A DNA stretch of 64,000 nt from Bradyrhizobium ontarionense (GCF_021088345.1 NZ_CP088156.1:6811001-6875000); one strand, 5' to 3'; numbered from the stretch's first letter, positions 1-9,174 are shown. The notes: generated by a model not told the origin, from the sequence alone. Translations and numbers: made by a program.

Positions 1-2
1 TC

Positions 3-2228
3 GCGCATGCGGCAGGTCGCGCCGACCTCGCCGGCGTCGCCTTTACGGCCTCGACGGTGCCGGTCATCGTCGGGCTGGTCGCCTCGATCGTCAGGGATGT
101 CCTGGCCGGGCGCATCGGCGTCGATGCGATCGCGCTGGTGTCGATGAGCGCGGCGATCATCCTTGGCGAGCCGCTGGCCGGCGCCGTCGTCGCGCTGATG
201 TATTCCGGCGGCAACGTGCTCGAGGACATCGCCGTCGCGCGCGCCGAGCATGATCTGCGCGCGCTGGTCGATCGCGCGCCACGCGAGGCGCACCGCCGCC
301 GCGGCGACGAGATCGAAGACGTTCCCATCGCCGGCGTGGCCGTCGGCGACCGCCTCATGGTCCGCGCCGGCGAGATCGTCCCGGTCGATGGTGTGGTCGA
401 ATCGGCCATCGCCGTCGTCGACGAGTCGGCGCTCACGGGCGAGCCGATCCCGGTCTCGAAAACACGTGGCATGGCGATCCTGTCCGGATCATTGAATGCC
501 GGCGAGACTTTCGAACTCTCGGTCACGGCCACCGCCGGCGAGAGCACCTATGCGGGGATCGTCAAGCTGGTGACGGCGGCCCAGACGGCGAAGGCGCCGT
601 TCGTGCGGCTCGCCGACCGCTATGCGCTGATCTTCCTGCCGGTGAGCCTCGCCATTGCGGCTGCGGCCTATCTCGCTTCGGGCGACGTCATCCGGAGCCT
701 GGCGGTGATGGTCGCGGCGACGCCGTGTCCGTTGATCCTGGCCGCCCCTGTCGCGTTCATCGCCGGCGTGGCACAGGCGGCGCGCAACGGCATCCTGGTC
801 AAAGGCGGCGGCAAGCTGGAAGCGCTCGCCCGCGCTCACACCGTGCTGTTCGACAAGACCGGTACGCTCACCGTGGGTGGGGCGCGCCTGCTGTCGGTCG
901 AGGTCGCAGCAGGGGAGGACGCGGACACGGTGCTGCTGCTCGGCGCATCGCTGGAACAGGCCTCGCATCACGTGGTGGCGCATGCGATCGTCCAGGCCGG
1001 CCTTGGCCGCGGGCTGAAGCTGAAAGTGCCCGAAGCGGTGAGAGAGACCATGGGCTCCGGCCTCGAAGGCGTCATCGATGGCCGCCGCATCGTCGCCGGC
1101 TCGCGCGACCTCGTGCTGGGTAACCGTACGCCGGCGCCGTGGGCGGCCCGGGCGATCCGCCGCGCCTCCTGGCGCTCGGCGCTCATCGTGTTCGTCGCCG
1201 TCGAGGGGCAGCCCATCGGCGCATTGTTGTTGGCAGACGAGTTGCGCGCGGACACCCCGCGTGCCATCCGCTGGCTGCGCGAGGCCGGCATCGCGCGCAT
1301 GGTGATGGTGACCGGCGACCGCGCCGCAGCCGCCCAGGCGATCGGTGCCGCCCTCGATCTCGATGCGGTGCTGGCCGACCGCGTGCCGTCCGACAAGGTC
1401 GACGCGGTCAGGAGCGAGCAGCGGCTGCATCCGACGATCATGGTGGGCGACGGCATCAACGACGCGCCGGCGCTGGCGTCCGCCGATGTCGGCATTGCGC
1501 TCGGTGCCCGCGGCGCCAGTGCCTCGTCGGAAGCGGCCGACGTCGTGATCCTCGCGGATCGGCTCGACCGCGTCGGCGAGGCGATCGTGATCGCGCAGCG
1601 CGCCCGCCGCATCGCTTTGGAGAGCATCATCGCCGGCATGGCGCTGTCGTTTCTCGCCATGGGCGCGGCCGCGTTCGGCCTGCTGCAGCCGGTGCCGGCG
1701 GCGCTGGTGCAGGAGGCCATCGACGTCGCCGTCATCCTCAATGCGCTGCGCGCGCTGCTGCCGGCCGGCCGCGGCAAGGCTGGCCGCATCACGGCCGAAG
1801 ACGGTCGCGGGCTCCGGCATGATCATCAGGCGCTGCTGCGCGGCCTCGATCGCCTGCGTTCCATCGTCGATGCCCTCGACGAGGCCTCGCCTGAACAGGC
1901 CATCAGCCTGATCGGGCAAGCCAACGCGGTGGTCCAGGATCAGGTCGTCGCGCACGAGCGCGACGACGAGGGCTCGGTCTATCCGCGGCTCGCGCGGCTG
2001 CTGCAGGACAGCCACGGCCTCTCGGCCATGAGCCGGGCGCATCGGGAGATCCTGCATCTGGCGCGGCTGCTCGGCCGGCTCGCGGAGGAACTCCCGTCGG
2101 AGCACGTGGATCGCTACATGATCCGCGACGCCCAGCGGGTGATCGAGGCGATCGAGACGCTGGTGCGCATGCACACCGCGCAGGAGGACGACATCTATGA
2201 GGCGGTGGCGGCGCGGTCGGCCGCGTAA
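3..2228 (+). CDS. P1B-5-type (Nia-like) metal-exporting P-type ATPase with C-terminal hemerythrin domain, 5' partial
   Basis: The reading frame is open to the left window edge, so the N-terminus is missing; a GTG at 57 is internal. Numbering from that GTG, the phosphatase motif TGEP is near 127-130, the intramembrane motif TPCPL at 222-226, the phosphorylation site DKTGT at 266-270 and GDGINDAP at 464-471. After the last membrane helices, residues 585-715 form a hemerythrin/HHE-like four-helix domain with His588/His590, His633, His662, His706 and Glu710 as likely metal ligands. A TPC membrane motif plus a hemerythrin tail is the signature of the P1B-5 group (Sinorhizobium Nia, linked to Fe/Ni efflux). 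Inner membrane. The metal is inferred from family, not visible in sequence. It ends 1 bp from the convergent next gene. Confidence 0.88.
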   Translation, partial: AHAAGRADLAGVAFTASTVPVIVGLVASIVRDVLAGRIGVDAIALVSMSAAIILGEPLAGAVVALMYSGGNVLEDIAVARAEHDLRALVDRAPREAHRRRGDEIEDVPIAGVAVGDRLMVRAGEIVPVDGVVESAIAVVDESALTGEPIPVSKTRGMAILSGSLNAGETFELSVTATAGESTYAGIVKLVTAAQTAKAPFVRLADRYALIFLPVSLAIAAAAYLASGDVIRSLAVMVAATPCPLILAAPVAFIAGVAQAARNGILVKGGGKLEALARAHTVLFDKTGTLTVGGARLLSVEVAAGEDADTVLLLGASLEQASHHVVAHAIVQAGLGRGLKLKVPEAVRETMGSGLEGVIDGRRIVAGSRDLVLGNRTPAPWAARAIRRASWRSALIVFVAVEGQPIGALLLADELRADTPRAIRWLREAGIARMVMVTGDRAAAAQAIGAALDLDAVLADRVPSDKVDAVRSEQRLHPTIMVGDGINDAPALASADVGIALGARGASASSEAADVVILADRLDRVGEAIVIAQRARRIALESIIAGMALSFLAMGAAAFGLLQPVPAALVQEAIDVAVILNALRALLPAGRGKAGRITAEDGRGLRHDHQALLRGLDRLRSIVDALDEASPEQAISLIGQANAVVQDQVVAHERDDEGSVYPRLARLLQDSHGLSAMSRAHREILHLARLLGRLAEELPSEHVDRYMIRDAQRVIEAIETLVRMHTAQEDDIYEAVAARSAA

Positions 2229-2229
2229 A

Positions 2230-2619
2230 TTATTCAGGATGTTTCGGCAGGTCGATCCGCTCGTCCGCGAATTCGGGCGGACCGTCGATCAGGCGGCGGA
2301 TCCGCCGTTCGCGCTCGTCCGCAGGCAGGTTCGGGTCCAGCATCTGGTCGATCAGCCGGATCGCATTCTGCTCGATCACGATCCGCTCCGTCGGCTTGGG
2401 CTGTGGAGTTACCGCCGGCCGGGACGCGTGCAGGCCGAGCGCGAGCAGCCGGCCGATGGCATCGGAGCGCGTGGTTTCCTGCGCCTCGGCCCACGCGTCG
2501 ATCTCTGCGGTGAGCTCCTGTGACAGCTTCACCGCACTCACGGCGTCATGTCCCAGCCGGACTGCGGGACTATGATCCCTTCGCGTATCGGACAATGGCG
2601 TCATCTGCCTGTTGATCAT
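2230..2619 (-). CDS. Small ribbon-helix-helix-like hypothetical protein
   Basis: A 129-aa protein whose middle (VKLSQELTAEIDAWAE, then TTRSDAIGRLLALGL) looks like a CopG/MetJ-type ribbon-helix-helix: a short strand followed by two helices. The C-terminal half is charged and predicted helical, without a recognisable domain. No toxin partner lies next to it; the gene is convergent with the P1B ATPase and abuts its stop codon. ATG at 2617-2619 is used here, but a start five codons later is equally possible. DNA binding is inferred from the motif alone; it could be a solitary regulator or an antitoxin relic. Confidence 0.6.
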   Translation of the reverse strand: MINRQMTPLSDTRRDHSPAVRLGHDAVSAVKLSQELTAEIDAWAEAQETTRSDAIGRLLALGLHASRPAVTPQPKPTERIVIEQNAIRLIDQMLDPNLPADERERRIRRLIDGPPEFADERIDLPKHPE

Positions 2620-2775
2620 ATCAACCTAAAATATGCTCGGGGGGATGGGGTTTGATTCGGATCAAAGACGTCCTAAGAAAGCGACCTTCTCGCGGCGATC
2701 CGGCCGCCGGAAGCGAAGCGCGTGTCTGCCGCCAGGCAGGCCTCGGAGCGCGATACCGGACACAGCCAGTCGCCC

Positions 2776-3492
2776 ATGCGATTCCTCCACACCTTCCAGC
2801 TCTTTGATTTTCTCGACACGCTCGTCAGCCTGTTCGCGGCCTTCGTGCTCGGCACGCTGATCGGCGCCGAACGGCAGTATCGGCAGCGCAGCGCCGGCCT
2901 GCGCACCAACGTTCTGGTCGCGGTCGGAGCCGCCGCCTTCGTCGATATCGGCAATCGCCTGACCGGCGCGGACGGCGCGGTACGGATCATCGCCTATGTG
3001 GTGTCGGGCATCGGCTTTCTCGGCGCCGGCACGATCATGAAGGAGGGCATGAACGTCCGCGGGCTCAACACCGCCGCGACCTTGTGGGCGTCCGCCGCAG
3101 TCGGGGCCTGCGCCGGCGCCGACCTGATCGCCCAGTCGGTGGCCCTCACCCTGTTCGTGCTGGCCGGCAACACGCTGCTGCGACCATTGGTCAATGCCAT
3201 CGATCGCATCCCGCTCAATGCCGCGGCCTCCGAGGCCCATTATGAAATCGTCGTGACCACGGACGCGCTGCATGCGGCCGAACTGCGCGAGGCGCTCGAC
3301 GAGCGGCTGGAGGCCGCCAAATATCCGGTGCGGGAAACCGAGGTTGTCTATCGGTCCGAAGACATCGTCGAAATCATCGCGACCCTCGTGCCGCTTGTGG
3401 TGGATGCGGCAGATCTCGAACGTGTGACCGCGGAGTTGGCGAAGCGGACCGGCGTCCGTCATGCGACCTGGAACGTCAGCGCGCTGCAGTGA
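2776..3492 (+). CDS. MgtC/SapB-family inner-membrane protein
   Basis: The N-terminal half has four to five hydrophobic helices with the MgtC hallmarks: LGTLIGAERQYRQRSAGLRT, then SGIGFLGAGTIM and GLNTAATLWASAAVG. The C-terminal part (about residues 155-238) is a soluble ACT-like domain. MgtC-family proteins affect magnesium homeostasis and, in pathogens, inhibit F1Fo ATPase; that role is family knowledge and not demonstrable here. The ATG at 2776 is preferred over an upstream in-frame GTG at 2722, because the extra 18 residues are polar and lie outside the conserved domain. No magnesium-sensing leader was recognised. It stands alone, convergent with the next gene. Confidence 0.85.
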   Translation: MRFLHTFQLFDFLDTLVSLFAAFVLGTLIGAERQYRQRSAGLRTNVLVAVGAAAFVDIGNRLTGADGAVRIIAYVVSGIGFLGAGTIMKEGMNVRGLNTAATLWASAAVGACAGADLIAQSVALTLFVLAGNTLLRPLVNAIDRIPLNAAASEAHYEIVVTTDALHAAELREALDERLEAAKYPVRETEVVYRSEDIVEIIATLVPLVVDAADLERVTAELAKRTGVRHATWNVSALQ

Positions 3493-3520
3493 GACGCCTG
3501 ACAGGTTGCCGTGATCGTCG

Positions 3521-4369
3521 CTACTTGATGCAACGGCCAACATCGCCTGCCGCCGTCGGTGTCTCATAGGTCCCCGGGGACATCGGTTGGCCGTCGAAGA
3601 ACACCGCAAGCTGATTGGCGATGCCATAGTCCGTCGCCCCCCGGCGCCGATCGTTGATCATGCGCGCAATGTTCCATTCGTCGTGTGAACCATAGCTGAA
3701 TGCGACGGAGGCCCGCAGGCCGTAGTAGTTGCGAAAGCCGGCCCGGGTCAGGCTGCCATTGGCGATCGCATCCTTGAACTTCGGGTCCGGGACGATCTTC
3801 TCGTCGAACCAGGACTCGAGCTTCTCGAGGTCACCTTTTCCGGAGAGCTCGAAATACCGACCGAAGTCGTTCGGTCCGGAAAAGTAGATGAAGTCGAAGG
3901 CGTCGCCGAGGCCCTTCTCGCCTTCCAGGATCTGGGTCCACATGTACATGTAGTCGGCGCCGCTGGCACCCTGCATTCCGTCGCCACCCTCGGCCCCCGG
4001 ATTCAGCACGAACACCGCGCGTGGGCCGAAGCGCTCGGTCACGCGCTCCGTGATCTTTGCCGCGATGTCGGTGTTGACCGCGAACGAGCCGCCGCCGGCC
4101 GGCGACAGCGGGATACTGAGATAGCCGATCGCCTGTCCTTGCGCGCGCTGGTCGGCAATGAGCTTGCGCACCCGCGCCACGTTGGCCGCGATCGTGGTCT
4201 GGAATTCCGGATGGACGCAGTAGCAGATGTCGAGCGCGGTACAGGCGGTGACCGGATCTGACGCGGCGCGTGCCGGCGGGCCAGGGGTGGTCGCAAACAG
4301 GGCTGCGGCTGCGATCGCGGCTGCCAAAGGCGCCCAAGAGCGATCGCATGAACGTCCAGCCTTCCTCAT
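3521..4369 (-). CDS. Secreted protein of unknown function
   Basis: A 282-aa protein with a signal peptide: positively charged start, alanine-rich core at about 12-30, and a probable cleavage after PPARA (about 35). The mature N-terminus contains a short cysteine cluster (CTALDICYCVHP), and a further Cys sits four residues from the end, so disulfides in the periplasm are likely. The rest is soluble with no repeat and no motif I recognise; a glycine-rich segment, NPGAEGGDGMQGASG, sits in the middle. It is monocistronic, with convergent MgtC on one side. I do not recognise the family and assign no function. Confidence 0.7.
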   Translation of the reverse strand: MRKAGRSCDRSWAPLAAAIAAAALFATTPGPPARAASDPVTACTALDICYCVHPEFQTTIAANVARVRKLIADQRAQGQAIGYLSIPLSPAGGGSFAVNTDIAAKITERVTERFGPRAVFVLNPGAEGGDGMQGASGADYMYMWTQILEGEKGLGDAFDFIYFSGPNDFGRYFELSGKGDLEKLESWFDEKIVPDPKFKDAIANGSLTRAGFRNYYGLRASVAFSYGSHDEWNIARMINDRRRGATDYGIANQLAVFFDGQPMSPGTYETPTAAGDVGRCIK

Positions 4370-4472
4370 ACGACCTCCTTCCCCCTATGGCCGGCGGGCC
4401 CGACGGATGATATTGAGCTGGGTGGAAAATACAACCAGGGATATATTTGGTTCCGGTGGCGGTAAAGCTGGA

Positions 4473-5276
4473 TCAATGCCGGCCGCGGGCGAAGATCTCG
4501 TAGAAGCCGAGCACGATCTCGCAGGCGATCAGGATCACGACGATGACTTCCAGCCGCAGCGAGCGCTTGGTGTCGATGATATCGGCGAGCGTCGTCGCCG
4601 TCTCAGCGATCACGGCGAGCTTTCGGTTGAGCATTTCCTCGCGCTCCTTCAGCTCATACTCGTCTTCGAGCCTCGCATAGAGCCGTTCGAGATCCGGCCG
4701 GTCCCACAACACGTCCGGCTTCTCGCCGACGGCGACACGGCCGGAGACGCGGTGCTGCACCAGGAGCGCTGCGCCAAGGAGTTTGAGCATGGCGACCCGG
4801 CTCTTCGACGTCCGCCCAAGCGAGGCCAGTTCGCGCGCAAACGGCTCGATCGTATCGAAGACATTGGCGATCTCGCGCTCGCTGCGGCCGAGGATGACGC
4901 TCTTGGCGAGTGCGTCGGCGACGATCAGCAAACGCTCCAGCGACAATTCCCGGACCAGGATCGGACCGCCGACCGGGATCGGCTCCTCGGACTCGCGCGC
5001 GACCTGGACCTTGGCGGTTTCCTCCTCGTGGGGCGCAATCGGGCCGAACAGCCGTGCGCTCAGCAGGTCGAGAAAGGCGGTCTCCTCGGCCGGCGACATC
5101 CCGATGAACACCACCACGCCGTAGCGAAACACCACGGCGATCCCGGTCTCGCCGATGCGAACGGCGAGCGGCGTTGCCGACAGCACCTGGCCGCCGAAGC
5201 CTGCGGTATTGATGCGGTCGGCGATCTGCAGCGCATGGGCGGCGAGTTGTGGGATATGCGGGGCTTCCGTATTCAT
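4473..5276 (-). CDS. RMD1/DUF155 (Sif2-like) family membrane-anchored protein
   Basis: The 267-aa product matches the DUF155/RMD1 family: an N-terminal segment with VVFRYGVVVFIG (about 47-58), a central region rich in acidic and hydrophobic residues, the helical stretch ERLYARLEDEYELKEREEML (about 200-219), then a single C-terminal membrane helix (VIVVILIACEIVLGFYEIF). This architecture is shared with yeast Rmd1 and human RMND1, which bind membranes and support organelle translation. The bacterial role is unknown. The protein is expected to be an inner-membrane tail-anchored protein with the bulk in the cytosol. It is divergent from the DUF3095 gene, across 144 bp. Confidence 0.8.
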   Translation of the reverse strand: MNTEAPHIPQLAAHALQIADRINTAGFGGQVLSATPLAVRIGETGIAVVFRYGVVVFIGMSPAEETAFLDLLSARLFGPIAPHEEETAKVQVARESEEPIPVGGPILVRELSLERLLIVADALAKSVILGRSEREIANVFDTIEPFARELASLGRTSKSRVAMLKLLGAALLVQHRVSGRVAVGEKPDVLWDRPDLERLYARLEDEYELKEREEMLNRKLAVIAETATTLADIIDTKRSLRLEVIVVILIACEIVLGFYEIFARGRH

Positions 5277-5420
5277 TCAACGAGCCTACCATGCCGATGC
5301 GGACAATTCGATAACACCCGGCAAGCAGTGGATCATCGCCGCAATGCCCGGTTTGAACCCGCTTGACACGGATGATCGTAGCTCGCCAATTGAAGGAGCA
5401 CACCGAACGGATCAGCTGTC

Positions 5421-6572
5421 ATGTCGAAGACCGGCGCTGCGGACTACTACGCCTCGATCCCCGTGTTTCGCGGCTTTTCGCGGCTGATGGAGCCACAGCT
5501 GTACAAGCCCGTGCCCGACGATTGGATGATCGGCACTGCCGATATCGTCGAGTCCACGAAGGCGATCGCCGACAAGCGCTACAAGGCGGTCAACATGGCG
5601 GGGGCGGCAGTCATCGCGGCGGTCACGAATGCGCTGGAAGGGCGCGAATTCCCGTTCGTGTTCGGCGGCGACGGCGCGAGCTTCGCGGTCGGACCGGACG
5701 ACGAGACGGCGGCGCGCGAGGCTTTGGCGGCCACCGCGACCTGGGTCAGGGAGGATCTCGGACTCTCGATGCGGGTCGCCCTGGTGCCGCTGCATGCCAT
5801 TCGCGGGCAGGGGCTCGACGTGCGCGTGGCGCGTTATGGTCCGTCGGCCAACCTCTCCTACGCGATGTTCGCCGGCGGCGGCTTGGGCTGGGCTGAATCT
5901 GCGATGAAGCGTGGCGAGTTCGCGGTGGCCCCGGCTCCGTCCGGCGCACAGCCGGATCTGTCGGGATTGTCCTGCCGCTTCGAGGAGATGCCGTCGGCGC
6001 GCGGTCTCATCCTGTCGGTGCTGGTGCTGCCTGCCTCGGAGGCGGATGCTTCGGCCTATCGAAAAGTGATCGAGGAGATCATTACGCTGACGGAGCGCAG
6101 CCCCGATGCCGGACGGCCGGTGCCGGCCGGCGGCCCCGCGTTGCGGTGGCCGCCGCAGGGCTTCAGCTATGAGGTTCGCGCAGCGCGTGGCGGCCCGCGG
6201 GTTGCGCGCTGGGCCCGCGTGCTCGGACGCACGCTGTTCGTCTACGCCATACTGCGTTTCGGCATCAGCATCGGCGGCTTCGTGCCGGAGCTCTACAAGC
6301 AGCAGCTGGTCGAGAATTCCGACTTTCGAAAATATGACGATGCGTTGCGCATGATCCTCGACTGTACCGAGGAGCTCGCGCGGGAGCTGGAGCGGCGCCT
6401 GAGCGCGGCGGCCTCACGCGGCATCGTTCGCTATGGGCTACATCGGCAGGATGCGGCGATGATGACCTGCTTTACGCCGTCTGCGATCCGCCCCGACCAC
6501 GTTCACTTCATCGATGGTGCACGGGGCGGATACGCGTCGGCTGCGACCGCGCTCAAGTCCGCGGTCGCCTGA
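5421..6572 (+). CDS. DUF3095 family protein
   Basis: A 383-aa protein recognisable as DUF3095. The N-terminus carries the conserved PVFRGF and the segment DWMIGTADIVESTKAI, then FPFVFGGDGASFAV. The last resembles the GDG metal-binding turn of class III nucleotide cyclases, and the DIVEST-like segment resembles their first metal site. The C-terminal half contains a hydrophobic stretch around 270-290, then a helical region. The family is uncharacterised; a cyclase-like fold is my inference from the two motifs. The start is the ATG at 5421; no strong ribosome binding site is visible. The following gene is convergent, 6 bp away. Confidence 0.75.
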   Translation: MSKTGAADYYASIPVFRGFSRLMEPQLYKPVPDDWMIGTADIVESTKAIADKRYKAVNMAGAAVIAAVTNALEGREFPFVFGGDGASFAVGPDDETAAREALAATATWVREDLGLSMRVALVPLHAIRGQGLDVRVARYGPSANLSYAMFAGGGLGWAESAMKRGEFAVAPAPSGAQPDLSGLSCRFEEMPSARGLILSVLVLPASEADASAYRKVIEEIITLTERSPDAGRPVPAGGPALRWPPQGFSYEVRAARGGPRVARWARVLGRTLFVYAILRFGISIGGFVPELYKQQLVENSDFRKYDDALRMILDCTEELARELERRLSAAASRGIVRYGLHRQDAAMMTCFTPSAIRPDHVHFIDGARGGYASAATALKSAVA

Positions 6573-6578
6573 GAGCGC

Positions 6579-7013
6579 TCACTGCGAGCGGGTCCAGGTC
6601 TCGCCGCCGCACAGCGATCCGACACAGCCGTCGACCTTCAGCGTGTCCGGGCCGGACACCGAGATATGGCTGACATAGCTCTGGCCATCGTCGGCGTTGT
6701 AGATCTTGCCGGACCATTTATTGGGCCCATCGGCGCGGATGCCTTCAAATAGCTGCAGGCCAATGATCGGGCGGTTGGCAAGGGCGCGATTGGGATTCTT
6801 GTTGTCGACGGCGGGCTTTCCGGTGTCGGTATCCATCGGCTGCTTCAGCCATACGACCGTGCCGCACAGATTGGCGCCGCATTTCGTTACCTTGATCCTG
6901 GCGTCGGCCGCCTGCGTCAGCCAAGTGCCGGTTGGATCATCGGCGGCCAGAGCCGGCTGCGTGATCACGAAAGCTGCGAGTGCAAGACCAGCCAGGCGCA
7001 ATTTCCAAATCAT
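6579..7013 (-). CDS. DUF2147-family secreted protein
   Basis: A 144-aa protein with a signal peptide (MIWKLRLAGLALAAFV, cleavage after PALA around residue 22), followed by the DUF2147 pattern: GTWLTQAADARIKVTKCG, LCGTVVWLKQP, IIGLQLFEGI, W.GKIYNADDGQSY, and a closing CGGETWTR. Four cysteines are available for disulfides. DUF2147 members are small calycin-like beta barrels of the envelope with no known ligand. The ATG at 7011-7013 was chosen because the signal peptide begins there and GGGGTAAG precedes it; a longer in-frame extension upstream has no coding character. Confidence 0.82.
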   Translation of the reverse strand: MIWKLRLAGLALAAFVITQPALAADDPTGTWLTQAADARIKVTKCGANLCGTVVWLKQPMDTDTGKPAVDNKNPNRALANRPIIGLQLFEGIRADGPNKWSGKIYNADDGQSYVSHISVSGPDTLKVDGCVGSLCGGETWTRSQ

Positions 7014-7173
7014 CTTACCCCCCGTTGAAACCGCGCTTCCATAACAGCAAATGGCGCCGATGCAATCAGGGGAGGTGGGTTTGTCCAAAACGTCCTCATC
7101 ACGATCAGGTGCATCGCCGACGTCCTGTCTCAATCTCTTGTTCGATTGTCTCGCCGGACGCGCCAACATCCGG

Positions 7174-7707
7174 TCACCAGGGCAGGCCACACAGGTCGAT
7201 GGTCCCGCGCGTCGGTGCGGTACGCTTGACGTCGTGTACGAGCGCAGCAAGTTCATCGAAGCGGATCCGCCCTTTGTCCGGCTGCTCGGCATAGACATCG
7301 CCGTCGAACGCTTCGAAGCCGCGCGCCGTGTAGAAGGGAATGCGATCGCGCGCGCAGAACAGCATCGCGAAATTGACGGAGTCCTCGTGTTTCAGCGTCT
7401 GGATCGCGGCGTTCAGCGCGACGGTGGCGAGACCCCGATTGCGGCTCTCTGCGCGCGTCAATACGCCGCCGATGCCGCCGACATTGATCTTCTGCCCGTT
7501 CCACGTCACGATGCGGCGATAGATCCCGACATGGCAGAGCACATCGCCGGTCTCGTCCTGCACCAGCACCCGCAGGTCGGCATGCGCAAAGGTGATACCG
7601 GCCCAGGGTAATCCGGCCACCACCTCGGGCGGCCAGACCGCATCATAGAGCGGCTTGACCAGCGTCCAGGAGGCGTCCCCGTTCAGTACGTCGATCTCGA
7701 TGCTCAT
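7174..7707 (-). CDS. GNAT-family N-acetyltransferase
   Basis: The product (about 177 aa) has the GNAT core: strand/loop RVLVQDETGDVLCHVGIYRR, then the acetyl-CoA binding block VNVGGIGGVLT with RNRGLATVALNAAI (the R/Q-x-x-G-x-G/A loop), and a C-terminal FYTARGFEAFDGDVY strand pair. The substrate cannot be deduced. The ATG at 7705-7707 is preferred over a TTG one codon earlier. It is followed on the same strand, after about 160 bp, by the DUF2147 gene, and is divergent from superoxide dismutase. The family also contains Nod-factor N-acyl transferases, but nothing here supports that. Confidence 0.8.
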   Translation of the reverse strand: MSIEIDVLNGDASWTLVKPLYDAVWPPEVVAGLPWAGITFAHADLRVLVQDETGDVLCHVGIYRRIVTWNGQKINVGGIGGVLTRAESRNRGLATVALNAAIQTLKHEDSVNFAMLFCARDRIPFYTARGFEAFDGDVYAEQPDKGRIRFDELAALVHDVKRTAPTRGTIDLCGLPW

Positions 7708-7812
7708 CAAAACGGCTCGCTTTTTCCAAAATCACAGTGTTTAGGAGTTCGGAACCTTCTATAAGGAGGTCCCGTTAAATCCCGTCTTCCCACAAGTTGC
7801 GGAACCGCCCCC

Positions 7813-8412
7813 ATGACCTTTACCCTTCCCCCCCTGCCTTACGCCTATGAAGCCCTCGGACCCTACATGTCCAAGGAGACGCTCGAGTACCATCACGACA
7901 AGCATCATCAGGCCTATGTGACCAACGGCAACAACGCGATCAAGGGGACTGAATTCGAAGGCAAGTCCCTCGAGGAGATCGTCAAGGGCTCGTTCGGCAA
8001 GAACCCCGCGGTGTTCAACAACGCCGGCCAGCACTTCAACCATATCCATTTCTGGTCGTGGATGAAGCCGAACGGCGGCGGCTCGAAGCTGCCCGGCCGC
8101 CTCGAGAAGAAGATCGACGAGGACCTCGGTGGCTTCGAGAAGTTCAAGGCCGACTTCGCTGCGGCCGGTGTCGGCCAGTTCGGCTCGGGCTGGTGCTGGC
8201 TCTCGGTCAAGAACGGCAAGCTTGAAATCTCCAAGACCCCGAACGGCGAGAACCCGCTGGTGCACGGTGCGACCCCGATCCTCGGCTGCGACGTCTGGGA
8301 GCACTCCTACTACATCGACTATCGCAACCGCCGTCCCGACTATCTGAAGGCGTTCGTCGACAGCCTCATCAACTGGGACTACGTGGACGAGCTCTACGGC
8401 AAGGCGATCTGA
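7813..8412 (+). CDS. sodB: Superoxide dismutase, Fe/Mn family
   Basis: A 199-aa Fe/Mn superoxide dismutase that converts superoxide to peroxide and oxygen in the cytosol. The expected metal ligands are His27 (in EYHHDKHH), His77 (in FNHIHFW), Asp160 and His164 (in GCDVWEHSYY). The active-site glutamine region reads NNAGQHFNHIHFW, closer to the Fe/cambialistic pattern than to mitochondrial MnSOD; metal preference is an inference. No signal peptide. It is a single-gene unit ending in a strong intrinsic terminator 20 bp downstream. Confidence 0.95.
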   Translation: MTFTLPPLPYAYEALGPYMSKETLEYHHDKHHQAYVTNGNNAIKGTEFEGKSLEEIVKGSFGKNPAVFNNAGQHFNHIHFWSWMKPNGGGSKLPGRLEKKIDEDLGGFEKFKADFAAAGVGQFGSGWCWLSVKNGKLEISKTPNGENPLVHGATPILGCDVWEHSYYIDYRNRRPDYLKAFVDSLINWDYVDELYGKAI

Positions 8413-8432
8413 TCGCTGCCGAGCGAGATGCG

Positions 8433-8464
8433 AGGGCGGTGAGCTTCGGCTCGCCGCCCTTTTT
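8433..8464 (+). terminator. Rho-independent terminator of sodB
   Basis: A 12-bp stem (AGGGCGGTGAGC paired with GCTCGCCGCCCT, one G-U pair) closed by a TTCG tetraloop and followed directly by TTTTT. It starts 20 bp after the sodB stop codon. Confidence 0.9.
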
Positions 8465-8588
8465 CGTGGTAAGGACTTTTGATGAGGGCGATCCTTGCAA
8501 GAGCGGTCCCCTTGCGGCAAGAGTTTTGCTCCATTTGCGACGAGTGCAGGGCGTTCCTTCTCTCGATGCGGTCTGCAGGTAAGATCCC

Positions 8589-8975
8589 GTGAATCAGCTG
8601 GTCGGATATTTTCTCGTCTTTTTCGGCGGCGGCTGCGGCGCCTCGCTGCGGCACGCGATCAACATGGCGAGCGCCAGGGCGCTCGGAACGGACTTCCCGT
8701 ACGGCACCTTCATCATCAACATCACCGGCTCGACGGTGATGGGCCTGATCGCCGGCTATCTCGCCTTCAAAGGCGGCGCGACCCAGCACTGGCGGCTGTT
8801 CCTGATGACCGGCATCCTCGGCGGCTATACGACCTTCTCGGCCTTCTCGCTCGACACCGCGCTGCTCTATGAGCGGGGCGCGCTGGGGCTTGCTGCGCTG
8901 TATGTGCTGGGATCGGTGGGGATCTCGATCGCCGGCCTATTCGCCGGCCTCGCGCTGGTGCGGGTCTTGAGCTGA
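8589..8975 (+). CDS. crcB: Fluoride ion channel CrcB/Fluc
   Basis: A 128-aa protein with four transmembrane helices and the Fluc motifs: FFGGGCGASLRH near the start, GTFIINITGS (the pore asparagine/polar track) at about 39-48, and GILGGYTTFSAFS (the phenylalanine box) at about 74-86. CrcB forms a dual-topology dimer that exports fluoride passively. The start is a GTG at 8589; no ATG lies in a sensible position. I looked for a fluoride riboswitch in the 125 bp upstream and could not identify one with confidence. Confidence 0.92.
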   Translation: MNQLVGYFLVFFGGGCGASLRHAINMASARALGTDFPYGTFIINITGSTVMGLIAGYLAFKGGATQHWRLFLMTGILGGYTTFSAFSLDTALLYERGALGLAALYVLGSVGISIAGLFAGLALVRVLS

Positions 8976-9021
8976 GGCTCCACGGCTCCCGCTCGCGCAT
9001 ATGGCACGGAGACATTCCGGG

Positions 9022-9065
9022 CCTCATGGTTCGAGACGCGCCTTTCGGCGCTCCTCACCATGAGG
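9022..9065. repeat. Intergenic palindromic repeat, family A
   Basis: An imperfect inverted repeat running from CCTCATGG to CCATGAGG with a GC-rich middle (GCGCCTTTCGGCGC). A close relative lies at 41521-41567. Such units are common between genes in Bradyrhizobium-like genomes. Confidence 0.7.
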
Positions 9066-9174
9066 GTGAGTTCTGAAGTCGGCGCTGCACATTGACCGTG
9101 AGCAGCGTTTTCCCGGAGAGGGGCCGAGAGTGCCGGCTTCGATCTGCACGGTTCGTGTTCAGGGTACGACTTTC

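Noticed and set aside
8465..8588. A fluoride riboswitch (crcB motif) upstream of crcB
   Set aside because: A GAGGGCGAT stretch is present, but the pairing partners and conserved loops of the motif could not be found in order. An Infernal search would settle it.
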